The notes beneath the pieces were generated by a model. It searched no databases and had not been told where the DNA came from. It saw only the letters and a list, made by a program, of their open reading frames with translations. DNA of 55,533 bases, taken from IMG/VR virus record IMGVR_UViG_3300014499_000008, positions 1 to 55,533 of that record; one strand, 5' to 3'. The DNA comes from a virus. Shown here piece after piece: positions 17,126-24,673 of this stretch; positions within the stretch are counted from its first letter, which is position 1, and the number at the start of each line of letters is the position of its first letter. The translations under genes were made by a program, and so were the position numbers.

Positions 17126-17355
17126 GCTTACATTCGTCAACGTTTAGTTATCTTCTACCTAATGACGATCAGAAGGTGAAGATGGAACGCCTTCGAGAAG
17201 CGGTGAAGGTTTATGCAAAAGTAATCGAAGCCGACATTCAAGATGGTCCCGATAAAACATACATATTCCGCAGGCTGCGTGAAATAGCTATGTGGGTGAA
17301 CGTTGCGATCACGCGATGTGCCGACGGTACTCCGCGTACTGATCGTGAGCCTTAG
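17122..17355 (+). CDS. acb2: Probable Acb2-type anti-CBASS cyclic-nucleotide sponge
   Basis: A 77-residue helical protein. The second half carries LREIAMWVNVAITR (about residues 53-66) after a DDQKVKMERLREA helix, the pattern of the Acb2/Tad1 hairpin family (two helices with an MWxNxxI core). Acb2 proteins form hexamers that bind cyclic di- and trinucleotide signals and so block CBASS defence. Length and helix layout fit; the call comes from memory of the family pattern. It sits in an accessory operon, coupled by an ATGA overlap to the gene upstream. Confidence 0.6.
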   Translation: MSLHSSTFSYLLPNDDQKVKMERLREAVKVYAKVIEADIQDGPDKTYIFRRLREIAMWVNVAITRCADGTPRTDREP

Positions 17356-17398
17356 CGGAAATACGATGAGAACATATTCAAAGGTTAGGGCCTAAGAT

Positions 17399-17521
17399 AT
17401 GAAGCTGAGTGACGCGGCGATGATCGCGCTCGCGGGTGCCTGGGCCATATACGAGATGACCATGTATTATCGTGAATTTCCCCCCGGATGGATGAGGAAA
17501 CACAAATGGCGGAAGCCTTGA
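17399..17521 (+). CDS. 40-residue membrane-like micro-protein
   Basis: ATG 17399 opens a 40-residue frame with a hydrophobic first half (AAMIALAGAWAIYEM, about 6-20) and a basic C-terminus (RKHKWRKP). AAGGTTAGGG upstream could serve as an SD. It overlaps the next gene by 16 bases. The anchor-plus-basic-tail layout and tight packing suggest a real gene, but nothing is known of it. Confidence 0.45.
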   Translation: MKLSDAAMIALAGAWAIYEMTMYYREFPPGWMRKHKWRKP

Positions 17522-17685
17522 TTGCAGATCAAGCCAATGATCTTGCACAGTTCGTTGACATTGACGATGTAGCGAAATCGTTTTGTGAACAGCTTCATCA
17601 AAACGGCACTGCGTGTGGAATCTGCTTAGTGTATGCGTATATGTTACTTTATGATTTAAAACGTTTGGGATTGCGAGTCTGTTAA
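17506..17685 (+). CDS. Small hypothetical protein
   Basis: A 59-residue protein from ATG 17506, chosen because GAGG lies about eight bases upstream; an earlier ATG at 17488 would add six residues. It is helical with three Cys, two of them in CGIC in the C-terminal half. No family recognised. Confidence 0.5.
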   Translation: MAEALIADQANDLAQFVDIDDVAKSFCEQLHQNGTACGICLVYAYMLLYDLKRLGLRVC

Positions 17686-17705
17686 ACCTGGAAAGGTAAA
17701 TTGAG

Positions 17706-18125
17706 ATGTCAACCATAGACACACAAAACAAGATCACGTACCATCCGGCAATACACGAATTGATCACATCAAATACAGAGATCACTCAAGGACCCGAGTG
17801 CGATATTGACGTTGTGTTCTTCAAGGTAAACTGCGTTGAGATCAATCGTGAGATGTTCGAGAAGTCGGTGTTAGCGTGGCATGGAACCTACGGCACCCCG
17901 ACGTTGAATCTTTTTGACGGTAAGGTTTACAACTACATCGAGATCGGCACATGGCTCGGTGATCAGCAGGTTGCGCTGCGCATGATGGCGCTTGGTGCGT
18001 ATCTTGAAGTTTGGCGCTTGATCACCCCCGATAGTGTGTTCTCGGCGTATCTACTTGATCCGAATGTGTTGATTTCACTGGCGAAGGTCGGCTTGATTAC
18101 CATCGTTGTCGAACCTCCAACATGA
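17706..18125 (+). CDS. Hypothetical protein
   Basis: A 139-residue alpha/beta protein with no recognised motif. The SD GGAAAGG lies upstream of ATG 17706. A VFFKVNCVEINREMFEKS stretch and a later YIEIGTWLGDQQVALRMMALGA helix look like a compact globular fold. The 3' end overlaps the next gene by four bases (ATGA). Confidence 0.65.
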   Translation: MSTIDTQNKITYHPAIHELITSNTEITQGPECDIDVVFFKVNCVEINREMFEKSVLAWHGTYGTPTLNLFDGKVYNYIEIGTWLGDQQVALRMMALGAYLEVWRLITPDSVFSAYLLDPNVLISLAKVGLITIVVEPPT

Positions 18126-18322
18126 ACTACGACGATGAACTTATCGAAATCCTTGATAAGCGGTACAGTGATGAACGTAAATACGGCGTAGTCATTTCGT
18201 CCGACGCTGTTCGTGTTTGCTTGTACGTCGCCATTCTTGCAACGCTCGCGATCTGTCAGTCGATAAATCGAGTCGCGCGGGAGTTGCATGACATTGAAGA
18301 ACTGTACGTTGACCCGCGCTAA
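18122..18322 (+). CDS. Small single-pass membrane protein
   Basis: A 66-residue protein with a charged N-terminus, one hydrophobic segment (about residues 31-46, VRVCLYVAILATLAIC) and a charged C-terminal helix. No family recognised. It is coupled to the upstream gene by an ATGA overlap. Confidence 0.55.
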   Translation: MNYDDELIEILDKRYSDERKYGVVISSDAVRVCLYVAILATLAICQSINRVARELHDIEELYVDPR

Positions 18323-18530
18323 GCTAACGGCGATACGACAGTGCTACGTCAGCCCGGCGACTGGTTATGATTCGTTGCGCGACGTGTGCGATACGCTTGA
18401 ACGCGTGTATGTGCTGCTGGCGAACTCGATGACGCCCGGTAAGCCTGGGTACGGTGAGGGGATCAATAGTTCGAAGCTCGCCGCCGCGCTCGAAGGCGTT
18501 GACTATGTTCGCCCGGTAGGGCAAGTATGA
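18288..18530 (+). CDS. Small hypothetical protein
   Basis: An 80-residue frame overlapping the previous gene by 35 bases. A TTG at 18309 is an alternative later start. The product looks helical and soluble (DSLRDVCDTLERVYVLLANS, about 28-47). No family recognised. It ends by overlapping the excisionase-like gene by four bases. Confidence 0.5.
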   Translation: MTLKNCTLTRAKLTAIRQCYVSPATGYDSLRDVCDTLERVYVLLANSMTPGKPGYGEGINSSKLAAALEGVDYVRPVGQV

Positions 18531-18727
18531 TGATGGCTGAATTGACGTTCGATACTGCGCCTGATGTGATGACGGTGCCGGAAGCGGCGGTGCTCTTGCG
18601 CGTCTCAGCCGATTCGTTGTATCGAGCGATCGGGCGAGGTGAGTTCCCCGGCGCGAAGATCGGTAGCCGGTACCTCGTGGGCAAGGCGGCGATCTTGGCT
18701 TGGTTGGCGGAGAAGTCTCAGCACTAG
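18527..18727 (+). CDS. Excisionase-like HTH protein (MerR/HTH_17 type)
   Basis: A 66-residue single-domain protein with the classic helix-turn-helix of excisionases and MerR-like adaptors: MTVPEAAVLLRVSADSLYRA (15-34), then the wing GEFPGAKIGSRYLV. Three in-frame ATG codons (18527, 18530, 18533) compete for the start. Its place directly upstream of the integrase gene supports a role as recombination directionality factor or as regulator of int. The attP-like site lies about 13 kb away, where a second HTH protein of the same type is encoded (31710-32300). Confidence 0.7.
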   Translation: MMMAELTFDTAPDVMTVPEAAVLLRVSADSLYRAIGRGEFPGAKIGSRYLVGKAAILAWLAEKSQH

Positions 18728-18740
18728 GCAGGAGGTCCTG

Positions 18741-18805
18741 TTGGTGTCGCTGGTGAACGAGGCAAGCGTGGGTTCCCTCTAGCTCACCATCAGCAAAGGC
18801 TACAC
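18741..18805 (+). promoter_or_regulatory. Leader of the integrase gene (variant copy)
   Basis: GGTGTCGCTGG resembles the GGTGTCGCCAGG of the other leaders. A possible stem joins GCTGGTGA with a TCACCATCAGC segment. CAAAGGCTACAC ends just before ATG 18806. It is less conserved than the minus-strand copies. Confidence 0.45.
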
Positions 18806-20089
18806 ATGGCGAAGATTCAAGACATGACGGGCATCACGCTCGTCACCCGTAAGGATGGAAGTCAGGCGTGGGAGATTCGACTCAGCACGCGAGAGAACGG
18901 GAAGCAGAAAGCGTACTGCGCGACCGTTGACACCTCGGAAGGGGCGGCGCGCAAGAAGCGTGACGAGCTTCGCGTGCAGATCGCGCTCAATCAGAAGAAT
19001 CGAAAGAAGAACGGGGCGAACGTATCGGTTGGTGATATACCATTCGCCGTCGCGTTCGATCGATTCATCGCGGAAAAGACGCTCGTGTACGATCAGAAGA
19101 AAACCGCCCAAGGCTATACCGAACTGGGCGTGCGGCTGAAGAAGGCGTTTGGCCCAGTCCCGTTCGGCAAACTCGATCGCGCGATGGTCCGTAAACAGAT
19201 CAAGGTGTGGAAGAAGTCCGGTAAGCTCAAACCGATTCGCGGTCAAGCAGCGATCGATCTGAAAGAAGGCCTATCGGATTACCATATCAACAAACATCTT
19301 TCGCTGTTAGGCACCGTTTACAACTACTTCATCGAGGAAGTAGAAGCAGGCGACATCATGAGTCCGGTGTCGAAGAACATGATGTTCAAGATACCGAAGC
19401 CCAAGCAAGACGAGACAACGACGTATAGCTGGGCGCAGGTGAATCAATTGTTCGCCGCCGCCGATGCGTATCCGGCGCGTTCGAGTTTCAACAAACTGCG
19501 GTTGAAAGCCGTCACGCACTTGATGATCTTTCTCGGCTTGCGGCGTGGTGAGGTGTTCGGTTTATCATTTGACAGTATCGACTTCGAGAAGAAGAAGCTG
19601 CACATCTGGCAGGTTGTAGAGATTGATGCCTCTGAGAAACGTACTCCGGTATTGAAGCCGTGCCCCAAGACGGAAGATTCAGATCGTTGGTTAGCAATCG
19701 ATGATTACACGCTGGCAATCTTGAAAGCGTTGCGCTCGGAATATAATAAGCTGAAGCTCGCATCGAAAGGATTGTTCGATGCAAACAATCATCGACTGGT
19801 GTTTGGCGATGTAAAAGGCAACCCATATTCCGGCAGCAATTTCAACTGCGTGTATACGCGTCTCGTGAAGCGGGCAAAGCTGCCGTACGTTTCACCGCAT
19901 CAACTGCGACATACGTTCGGCACGCTACAGCGCGCGGCAGGTATCGACATGGAGACGATCGCAAAGCGCATGGGGCACAAGTCGCGGATGGTGACGGACA
20001 TTTATGCGGAGTGGAACGTCGAGATGGATCGGCGCTGCCAAAACATCTTGATCGCAGCATACGAAGGTTCGCTCAAGGTCGCTTCGTAA
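18806..20089 (+). CDS. int: Tyrosine integrase
   Basis: A 427-residue site-specific recombinase that joins phage attP with host attB. The N-terminal 60 residues look like an arm-binding domain, residues about 75-190 like the SAM-like core-binding domain, and the rest is catalytic: Arg 246 (LGLRRGE), Lys 288 (PKTEDSDR), His 365 and Arg 368 (HQLRHTFGT), His 391 (MGHKS) and the nucleophile Tyr 400 (DIYAEW). All key residues are present, so it should be active. The start ATG follows AAAGGCTACAC. A hairpin with a T run lies downstream. Confidence 0.95.
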   Translation: MAKIQDMTGITLVTRKDGSQAWEIRLSTRENGKQKAYCATVDTSEGAARKKRDELRVQIALNQKNRKKNGANVSVGDIPFAVAFDRFIAEKTLVYDQKKTAQGYTELGVRLKKAFGPVPFGKLDRAMVRKQIKVWKKSGKLKPIRGQAAIDLKEGLSDYHINKHLSLLGTVYNYFIEEVEAGDIMSPVSKNMMFKIPKPKQDETTTYSWAQVNQLFAAADAYPARSSFNKLRLKAVTHLMIFLGLRRGEVFGLSFDSIDFEKKKLHIWQVVEIDASEKRTPVLKPCPKTEDSDRWLAIDDYTLAILKALRSEYNKLKLASKGLFDANNHRLVFGDVKGNPYSGSNFNCVYTRLVKRAKLPYVSPHQLRHTFGTLQRAAGIDMETIAKRMGHKSRMVTDIYAEWNVEMDRRCQNILIAAYEGSLKVAS

Positions 20090-20113
20090 GCTAACTGAAC
20101 CAAGTTACAACAA

Positions 20114-20169
20114 GAGCGAGGGAATGGTTTCGTACCAGTATTGGAGAACGAAGCCGCCCTCGCTTTTTT
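20114..20169 (+). terminator. Hairpin with T run after int
   Basis: GAGCGAGGG (20114-20122) pairs with CCCTCGCT (20157-20164) and six T follow. The loop is long (about 34 bases) and may hold more structure. It would end the int transcript before the MazG-like gene at 20191, which has its own GGAAAGGCTACA leader. Confidence 0.65.
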
Positions 20170-20190
20170 CAAGTTAGGAAAGGCTACATT

Positions 20191-20520
20191 ATGGCTGCAA
20201 GCGCCAACATGGTGCTATTCAATCAAATCATGCGCGACGTTTTGCGAGAGCGTGAGCGACAAGAGGACTTGCGCGCGTCAGGGAAGTTCGTCGCAACGTG
20301 TGCGACAACCGGCGCTGATCAAATGACCGAGTTCGAGTGTTTTACTGTTCTCGGCGAGGAGGTCGGCGAAGTCGCGAAGGTGCTGCTCGATGCTTCGATC
20401 ACCGACATCAATAGATTAGATGAATCAACGGTTCTGTTTCTGCGTGATGAGTTGATTCAAGTCGCCGCTGTTTCTGTTGCATGGGTTGAACGTCTTGATG
20501 TCACGGAGGGAGAACCGTGA
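20191..20520 (+). CDS. MazG-like nucleotide pyrophosphohydrolase
   Basis: A 109-residue helical protein of the phage MazG-like type: ERERQEDL (20-27), then the metal-binding helix LGEEVGEVAKVLLD (54-67) with the EExxE pattern, then LRDELIQVAAVSVAWVERL (83-101) with the second acidic site. MazG enzymes hydrolyse NTPs and may lower ppGpp in the host. The start ATG follows GGAAAGGCTACATT. It is coupled to the next gene by a four-base overlap (GTGA on the reverse reading of starts). Confidence 0.75.
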   Translation: MAASANMVLFNQIMRDVLRERERQEDLRASGKFVATCATTGADQMTEFECFTVLGEEVGEVAKVLLDASITDINRLDESTVLFLRDELIQVAAVSVAWVERLDVTEGEP

Positions 20521-20888
20521 TCGAGTATTTCGATATGGATGGCAACGCTATATCATTTGATGCGTTTCTTGAATTATACGATCGAGCTAATGATAAGCGT
20601 CGTGTTGCGCTTGATGAAACACCGGAGTTTTACATAAGCACGGTGCTGCTTGGTCTTAATCACGAATGGCGAACTGGTTACCCGCCGTTGATCTTCGAGA
20701 CGATGATCTTTACTCGCGGTGCCGATGGTGGGTTCGGTGGCGGTGAATTTCAGATGCGCTACAGTACCAAGGAAGAAGCTCTTCTCGGACATGCTGCGGC
20801 TGTGCGGTATGCAAAGTCTCAAGGTGCTATTGTGACGGAGTTTCGCAATATCATTTCTTGTGCCTTGACTGAGAGGTTGCTGAAATGA
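20517..20888 (+). CDS. Conserved phage hypothetical protein
   Basis: A 123-residue protein starting at GTG 20517. The ISTVLLGLNHEWRTGYPPLI and IFETMIF segments followed by MRYSTKEEALLGHAAAV match a pattern I have met in many actinophage and proteobacterial phage proteins of unknown role. The last helix of that pattern spans about residues 79-98. It lies in the accessory operon between the MazG-like gene and a run of Cys-rich proteins. Confidence 0.7.
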   Translation: MIEYFDMDGNAISFDAFLELYDRANDKRRVALDETPEFYISTVLLGLNHEWRTGYPPLIFETMIFTRGADGGFGGGEFQMRYSTKEEALLGHAAAVRYAKSQGAIVTEFRNIISCALTERLLK

Positions 20889-21328
20889 TGAACGATTATG
20901 AGTTCCAACAGTTGCTCGATCGTGCCATGCCAAACAAGCTGTATGTGCGGCGTATCGATGATCATACAGTAGCATCAACGCCCCGCAACCAGGAGCACGG
21001 TGTTTGCGACTTCTGCGGGGTCAACGCTGACCATCCGAAGCTGTATGATGCCGAGGATGTTGAGATTGCTTTATTCAACGTTGATGGTAAATCTGAGGTA
21101 ACACAAAGTGTCGGTGCATGGGGCGCGTGCATTCGCTGCGCCATCATGATCGATGCAGAGAGGCGGGAAGCGTTGATCGATCGAGCGATCACGATTGCAA
21201 CAAAGCGCAGATATGAGGCGTTTCCTGACTTGGATAAGCTTTCTCTCTCCACGCAACGTGACATGCACCGCATGGGGAATTTGATGCTGGCAGCTTCACA
21301 CGATGCGTTCTGGCGGGCGAAGAAATGA
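20885..21328 (+). CDS. Cys-rich hypothetical protein
   Basis: A 147-residue protein with CDFC at about residues 41-44 and a later CIRC at about 79-82: two CxxC pairs that could hold one zinc ion. A long helix rich in Arg follows. No catalytic motif. ATG codons at 20885 and 20888 are both possible starts; the ORF overlaps the previous gene and ends in an ATGA junction. Confidence 0.65.
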   Translation: MMNDYEFQQLLDRAMPNKLYVRRIDDHTVASTPRNQEHGVCDFCGVNADHPKLYDAEDVEIALFNVDGKSEVTQSVGAWGACIRCAIMIDAERREALIDRAITIATKRRYEAFPDLDKLSLSTQRDMHRMGNLMLAASHDAFWRAKK

Positions 21329-21516
21329 GCACCTATCTTAAGCCGCTTGTGCCTTGGAACGCCCACCCTCATTTCCATCGTCGCCGTACCATCATGGTTC
21401 GCGGTACTCTAAGGAACTGCGATTGGCCGCAATGCCGCCAAAGTTATGAGCAATACATAGCGGAGATGTCCAAACCGTTCTTGCTGTCGAACCCGGCGTC
21501 TGAGGTGAAGAAATGA
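21325..21516 (+). CDS. Small His/Cys-containing protein
   Basis: A 63-residue basic protein with His-rich HPHFHRRR (14-21) and two Cys in CDWPQC (32-37). It may bind a metal. It is coupled to both neighbours by ATGA overlaps. No family recognised. Confidence 0.55.
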   Translation: MSTYLKPLVPWNAHPHFHRRRTIMVRGTLRNCDWPQCRQSYEQYIAEMSKPFLLSNPASEVKK

Positions 21517-21701
21517 ACGGACCAAACCCGGTGAATAACATGACTCGCCTGTGTCAAATGTGTGGTCGGGCCGTGCCGTTCATTCCTGACGGTGTGTTTC
21601 GCGATCACGATTGCCCTGCAATGCCTGATACCCGAGTGGAGTATTCGTTCACGGTCGTTGATGGTGTTGAAAAAGTCAACGAGGTGAAGAAATGCCAGTA
21701 G
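21513..21701 (+). CDS. Small zinc-finger-like protein
   Basis: A 62-residue protein with CQMC (14-17) and a later HDC (about 32-34), a possible zinc site, plus a short beta-rich C-terminus. Its last 10 bases overlap the next gene. No family recognised. Confidence 0.55.
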   Translation: MNGPNPVNNMTRLCQMCGRAVPFIPDGVFRDHDCPAMPDTRVEYSFTVVDGVEKVNEVKKCQ

Positions 21702-21907
21702 GGCCGGGGAAATATGACGCACTCTGCACCGATGCGAGGGTTGCAGCGGACGCGCGAGCTTGCATTTTAATCATTATTGGCGGTAAGCTAGGCAGCGGGT
21801 TTTCGGTTCAGACTACAGATAGTTCGCTCGCAGAACCGACAGCGCTTGTGTCGTTCTTACGTGTGGTTGCCAATGATATTGAAGGTATCAAGGCGGGTGT
21901 AATATGA
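21692..21907 (+). CDS. Conserved small phage protein
   Basis: A 71-residue protein. MPVGPGKYDALCTDARV, then an IIIGGKLGSGFSVQ hairpin and a final amphipathic helix, match a small family common in phages and phage-like islands. Its function is not known to me. Position in the accessory operon gives no further hint. Confidence 0.65.
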   Translation: MPVGPGKYDALCTDARVAADARACILIIIGGKLGSGFSVQTTDSSLAEPTALVSFLRVVANDIEGIKAGVI

Positions 21908-22305
21908 ATGCATGGTTTGGGCACGGGATGCGTGATACGGCCATTGCTGACGGATGGCCGGAGATACCCGTACCGGACGGTGAACTCTGTTACTACTGCG
22001 GCACCATGATCATTGAATGGGATAGCGGTGAGCGGATACCTTTGATCGGTTCTCTCGGCACGGTGAAGATGCTCTACCGACATCAAGAATGCGTGATCTA
22101 TTCCGTGCAAGGGTCGCGCTGGTGCCGTGCCGAGGGCGTGGAGATGAAGTCCCCACAACACGAACGCTATCACGCACTGCAGCGGGCAGCGTACGGCATC
22201 ATGCGCCCGCGCGCGATCGAGCGACGGGTGTTGCTAGAGTTCGGTGAGTTCATCAGCGAGGACGAACTCATAAACAACTGGCGGGCGGTTCATGACGGAC
22301 GTTGA
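21904..22305 (+). CDS. CxxC-containing hypothetical protein
   Basis: A 133-residue protein with CYYC (29-32) and a later RHQEC (about 59-63), which may complete a zinc site, followed by an Arg-rich helical C-terminus. It overlaps the previous gene by four bases (ATGA) and the next one by 14. No family recognised. Confidence 0.6.
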   Translation: MNAWFGHGMRDTAIADGWPEIPVPDGELCYYCGTMIIEWDSGERIPLIGSLGTVKMLYRHQECVIYSVQGSRWCRAEGVEMKSPQHERYHALQRAAYGIMRPRAIERRVLLEFGEFISEDELINNWRAVHDGR

Positions 22306-22531
22306 AAAGCTGCTGACGATATACGTCGTGTACGATCGGCCAAAGGACTTCCCAACAAAGATCGTCGTTCGGGCGCGGTATGCGACGCGGGATGGAGCGA
22401 TTCGGCCCAGTAAGACAGCACGCGTCTTTGATTCGATCGAACAAGCACAGTCCTGGTGCTCACGGAAAGGGCTGTATCGTATTGAACGCTTCCCTGATGA
22501 TGAACCGCAGATTGTCGAAGCATGGATATAA
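22292..22531 (+). CDS. Conserved small phage protein
   Basis: A 79-residue protein. IYVVYDRPKDFPTKIVVRA, then an EQAQSWC helix and the ending DDEPQIVEAWI, form a pattern seen in many phage hypothetical proteins. It is predicted to be a small alpha/beta fold. Activity unknown. Confidence 0.65.
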   Translation: MTDVEKLLTIYVVYDRPKDFPTKIVVRARYATRDGAIRPSKTARVFDSIEQAQSWCSRKGLYRIERFPDDEPQIVEAWI

Positions 22532-23052
22532 CGAACATACCTGATGACGCGTTCTATCCGCCGGGAGGATCAATCTGCGGTCGATCACTCGGCATCGCGG
22601 CATGCATCTGTGGCGAATGCAGGTATCGTGTGATGAGCACGGAGCAGGTGGTGAAACACGAACCCGATTGCAGCGGAACGCATATCGTATTCGCTGACGG
22701 CAAGCGTATGTGTTTGGATGATGTCAATAATAGTATGGCAGCGGTTGATGTGTTCAAGGCACGCATACGCGCTATTCATAAGCCGTATCGCATATTCGGT
22801 GAATGCGACCACGATCATGAACTCGGCGATGAAGGTGTTGTAGATGCGGAGTACATCGGATTAACTTGCAACTACTTGTATGATGTGTGCTCTGAATGCT
22901 GCGTTGAAGGTGATGGACAAACGGAAGCGTGTGCAACGGAGCACGAACACGGTAAGGACATGCCGATCTGTCGCACGATCGCGGCGTTATCAGACCGCAG
23001 TAATATCTACATCGCTAACTCTAGCAGTAGCTCCGTAACGAAGTATGATTAA
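22522..23052 (+). CDS. Cys-rich protein ending in a stray propeller-repeat fragment
   Basis: A 176-residue protein with many Cys (CICGEC about 28-33, CDHDHE, CSECC, CATEHEH), probably binding more than one metal ion. The last 17 residues or so (SNIYIANSSSSSVTKYD) look unlike the rest and closely match the NIYVANAGNSTVTKYA unit of the tail propeller genes at 28.4-31 kb. DNA at 23002-23049 is about 80 % identical to that unit by hand alignment. The tail seems to have been added by recombination, perhaps replacing the original C-terminus. Confidence 0.6.
   Translation: MDITNIPDDAFYPPGGSICGRSLGIAACICGECRYRVMSTEQVVKHEPDCSGTHIVFADGKRMCLDDVNNSMAAVDVFKARIRAIHKPYRIFGECDHDHELGDEGVVDAEYIGLTCNYLYDVCSECCVEGDGQTEACATEHEHGKDMPICRTIAALSDRSNIYIANSSSSSVTKYD
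23002..23049 (+). repeat. Fragment of the 126-bp propeller repeat
   Basis: About 45 bases starting AATATCTAC and including CCGTAACGAAG match the repeat unit of the NHL-type genes (for example around 28840-28885), same strand and same frame. Differences are not limited to one base type. Confidence 0.6.
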
Positions 23053-23057
23053 ACGAG

Positions 23058-23381
23058 ATGTTTAGAGTTAATCTTTTCAGAATCGAGGTTTGCGTGCAAT
23101 GCGGTACACGTTTCGTGCGGTTACGTCCGTTGCGCCTGTGGTGGTGTTTGTGTTCCAAAACGTGTGGTTACGCGCATCGGCGCATTCCTGGGCACAGCTT
23201 CTACATGCAGCATGCTGATACGGAGCGTGAGCGCCATCGGGCGGCGATAAAGACGGTCGATGCCGATCTTGCGTGGATGACACCTGCTGAACGCCTTGCT
23301 ATGCGGACGCGTGTCGTATCAGTTGATGATCAGCCGTGGAGTCGGCGCGAAGGCGGCGCGGGAAGTCGGAAGCGTCGATAA
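23058..23381 (+). CDS. Basic zinc-ribbon-like protein
   Basis: A 107-residue, Arg-rich protein. CVQC (12-15) and CLCSKTC (30-36) form a treble-clef-like zinc site close to the N-terminus. A basic tail follows (RREGGAGSRKRR). It could bind nucleic acid. It converges with the leftward fibre gene ending at 23393, and only about 11 bases separate them. Confidence 0.6.
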   Translation: MFRVNLFRIEVCVQCGTRFVRLRPLRLWWCLCSKTCGYAHRRIPGHSFYMQHADTERERHRAAIKTVDADLAWMTPAERLAMRTRVVSVDDQPWSRREGGAGSRKRR

Positions 23382-23392
23382 ACTCTCGAATA

Positions 23393-24667
23393 TCACAAAC
23401 CGAAGATGCGGGTGATGAAGGGTCGTTTCTTCGGCGGCGGTGATGCGATTTGCGCGGCAAGCTCTTGCACAGCATTTATCAAGGTGAAGAGGATTTCACT
23501 GGCATCGATGGTGAGGATGTCTGTTTCTTCACCGTCAATCTTGCCGCGTTCGCTGCTTACCGCGCGTGGGATGATAGACTTCAATTCCTGGGCTGACAGG
23601 CCGACGTAGCGCTTTCCAGTCGCTTCAATTCCCCCCAAGCCGTTGTATTCAAAGGCGATTGGGCGCAGGGCAAGGATGTGTGCTAAGCCATCGGTGTGTG
23701 GCTCGATCTTGTGTTTCAGCCGTACGTCGGACGGGTTCGACCAAAAGAGACTCCCTGGCTGTGTGCCTTGCCCGAGAATCTTCAATGCCCCGCTGTCGCT
23801 TACGGTCATCGGACTCGTTGTGTTTGCAGCGTTGCGAAGGACATATCCACTTGCATTCGCCGGAACAATGGTGAACGTCGGGCCGGAGAATGTTCCAGCG
23901 GCGAACTGCAAATTTCCCGTGCTCGTGAAGAGTGCAATTGGTGTTGCACCGCAGTAGAACACGCCTTGCCCGCCGCTTGGAAACGTGAGCGTGCTGTTCG
24001 CTCCACTAAGCCCAATGTTCCATCCCGAACAGGTTAGTGGTCCGTTGATCGAGGCCGATGTCGGCCCGTAGGTTGATGATCCGGTAGTATATCCTGCGGC
24101 CGTGATCGAACCGGAGTCGTTGAATGTGATAATCGATTGCGTATTGGCGGCGTTGCGAAACGCTATCCCATTTGCATTCGGTGGGACATACGTCGCCACA
24201 TTCGCGCTCTGTGCAAATGAGCCGAAGTCCGATAGAATACCGCCGACAGTGACATCACCCGATGATGTGTTGAATATTGGAAGTGCATTGCCGACGATTA
24301 AGCCGGTTGTCGGTTCAGTCCATGACGCACCGAATGCAAGCGTCGATGTGTTCTGCTTGGTTTCTGCACCGCTCGTTGTTGATACATAGACGTTCCAACC
24401 GATTGCGTTGGGTGAACCTGCCGGGCGGGCTGGTGATCCGACCACGAGCAGACGTGATGCAGCAACGGCGAGCGATGTTTCCGGTGAAGCGAGCGTCTCA
24501 CCGCCGCCCGAAGCGACGATCGTGATTCGCACATAGGCGGTGAATGCGCCGAGGGCACCCCCGGCGATCGACGTAGGCGTAACGCTCGCGGGGGTGGAGA
24601 GTGGCGGTAAGTTGAGCGGGCCATTGAACGTTGCCGATGGCCCAGTCAACGCAGTCAGACAATTCAC
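23393..24667 (-). CDS. Tail fibre/spike with S74-type intramolecular chaperone
   Basis: A 424-residue protein. The C-terminal domain (about residues 310-400) has SDVRLKHKIEPHTDGL, then LRPIAFEYNG and YVGLSAQELKSIIPRAV, the pattern of the Peptidase_S74 chaperone domain that trims itself after trimer folding. The upstream part is Ser/Thr/Gly-rich beta structure with repeated ANTQSIITFNDSG-like units; the N-terminus looks like an immunoglobulin-like fold. It is a receptor-binding protein candidate. Start GTG 24667, 7 bases after the upstream stop; last gene of the leftward fibre cassette. Confidence 0.85.
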   Translation of the reverse strand: MNCLTALTGPSATFNGPLNLPPLSTPASVTPTSIAGGALGAFTAYVRITIVASGGGETLASPETSLAVAASRLLVVGSPARPAGSPNAIGWNVYVSTTSGAETKQNTSTLAFGASWTEPTTGLIVGNALPIFNTSSGDVTVGGILSDFGSFAQSANVATYVPPNANGIAFRNAANTQSIITFNDSGSITAAGYTTGSSTYGPTSASINGPLTCSGWNIGLSGANSTLTFPSGGQGVFYCGATPIALFTSTGNLQFAAGTFSGPTFTIVPANASGYVLRNAANTTSPMTVSDSGALKILGQGTQPGSLFWSNPSDVRLKHKIEPHTDGLAHILALRPIAFEYNGLGGIEATGKRYVGLSAQELKSIIPRAVSSERGKIDGEETDILTIDASEILFTLINAVQELAAQIASPPPKKRPFITRIFGL

Positions 24668-24673
24668 TCGCGC

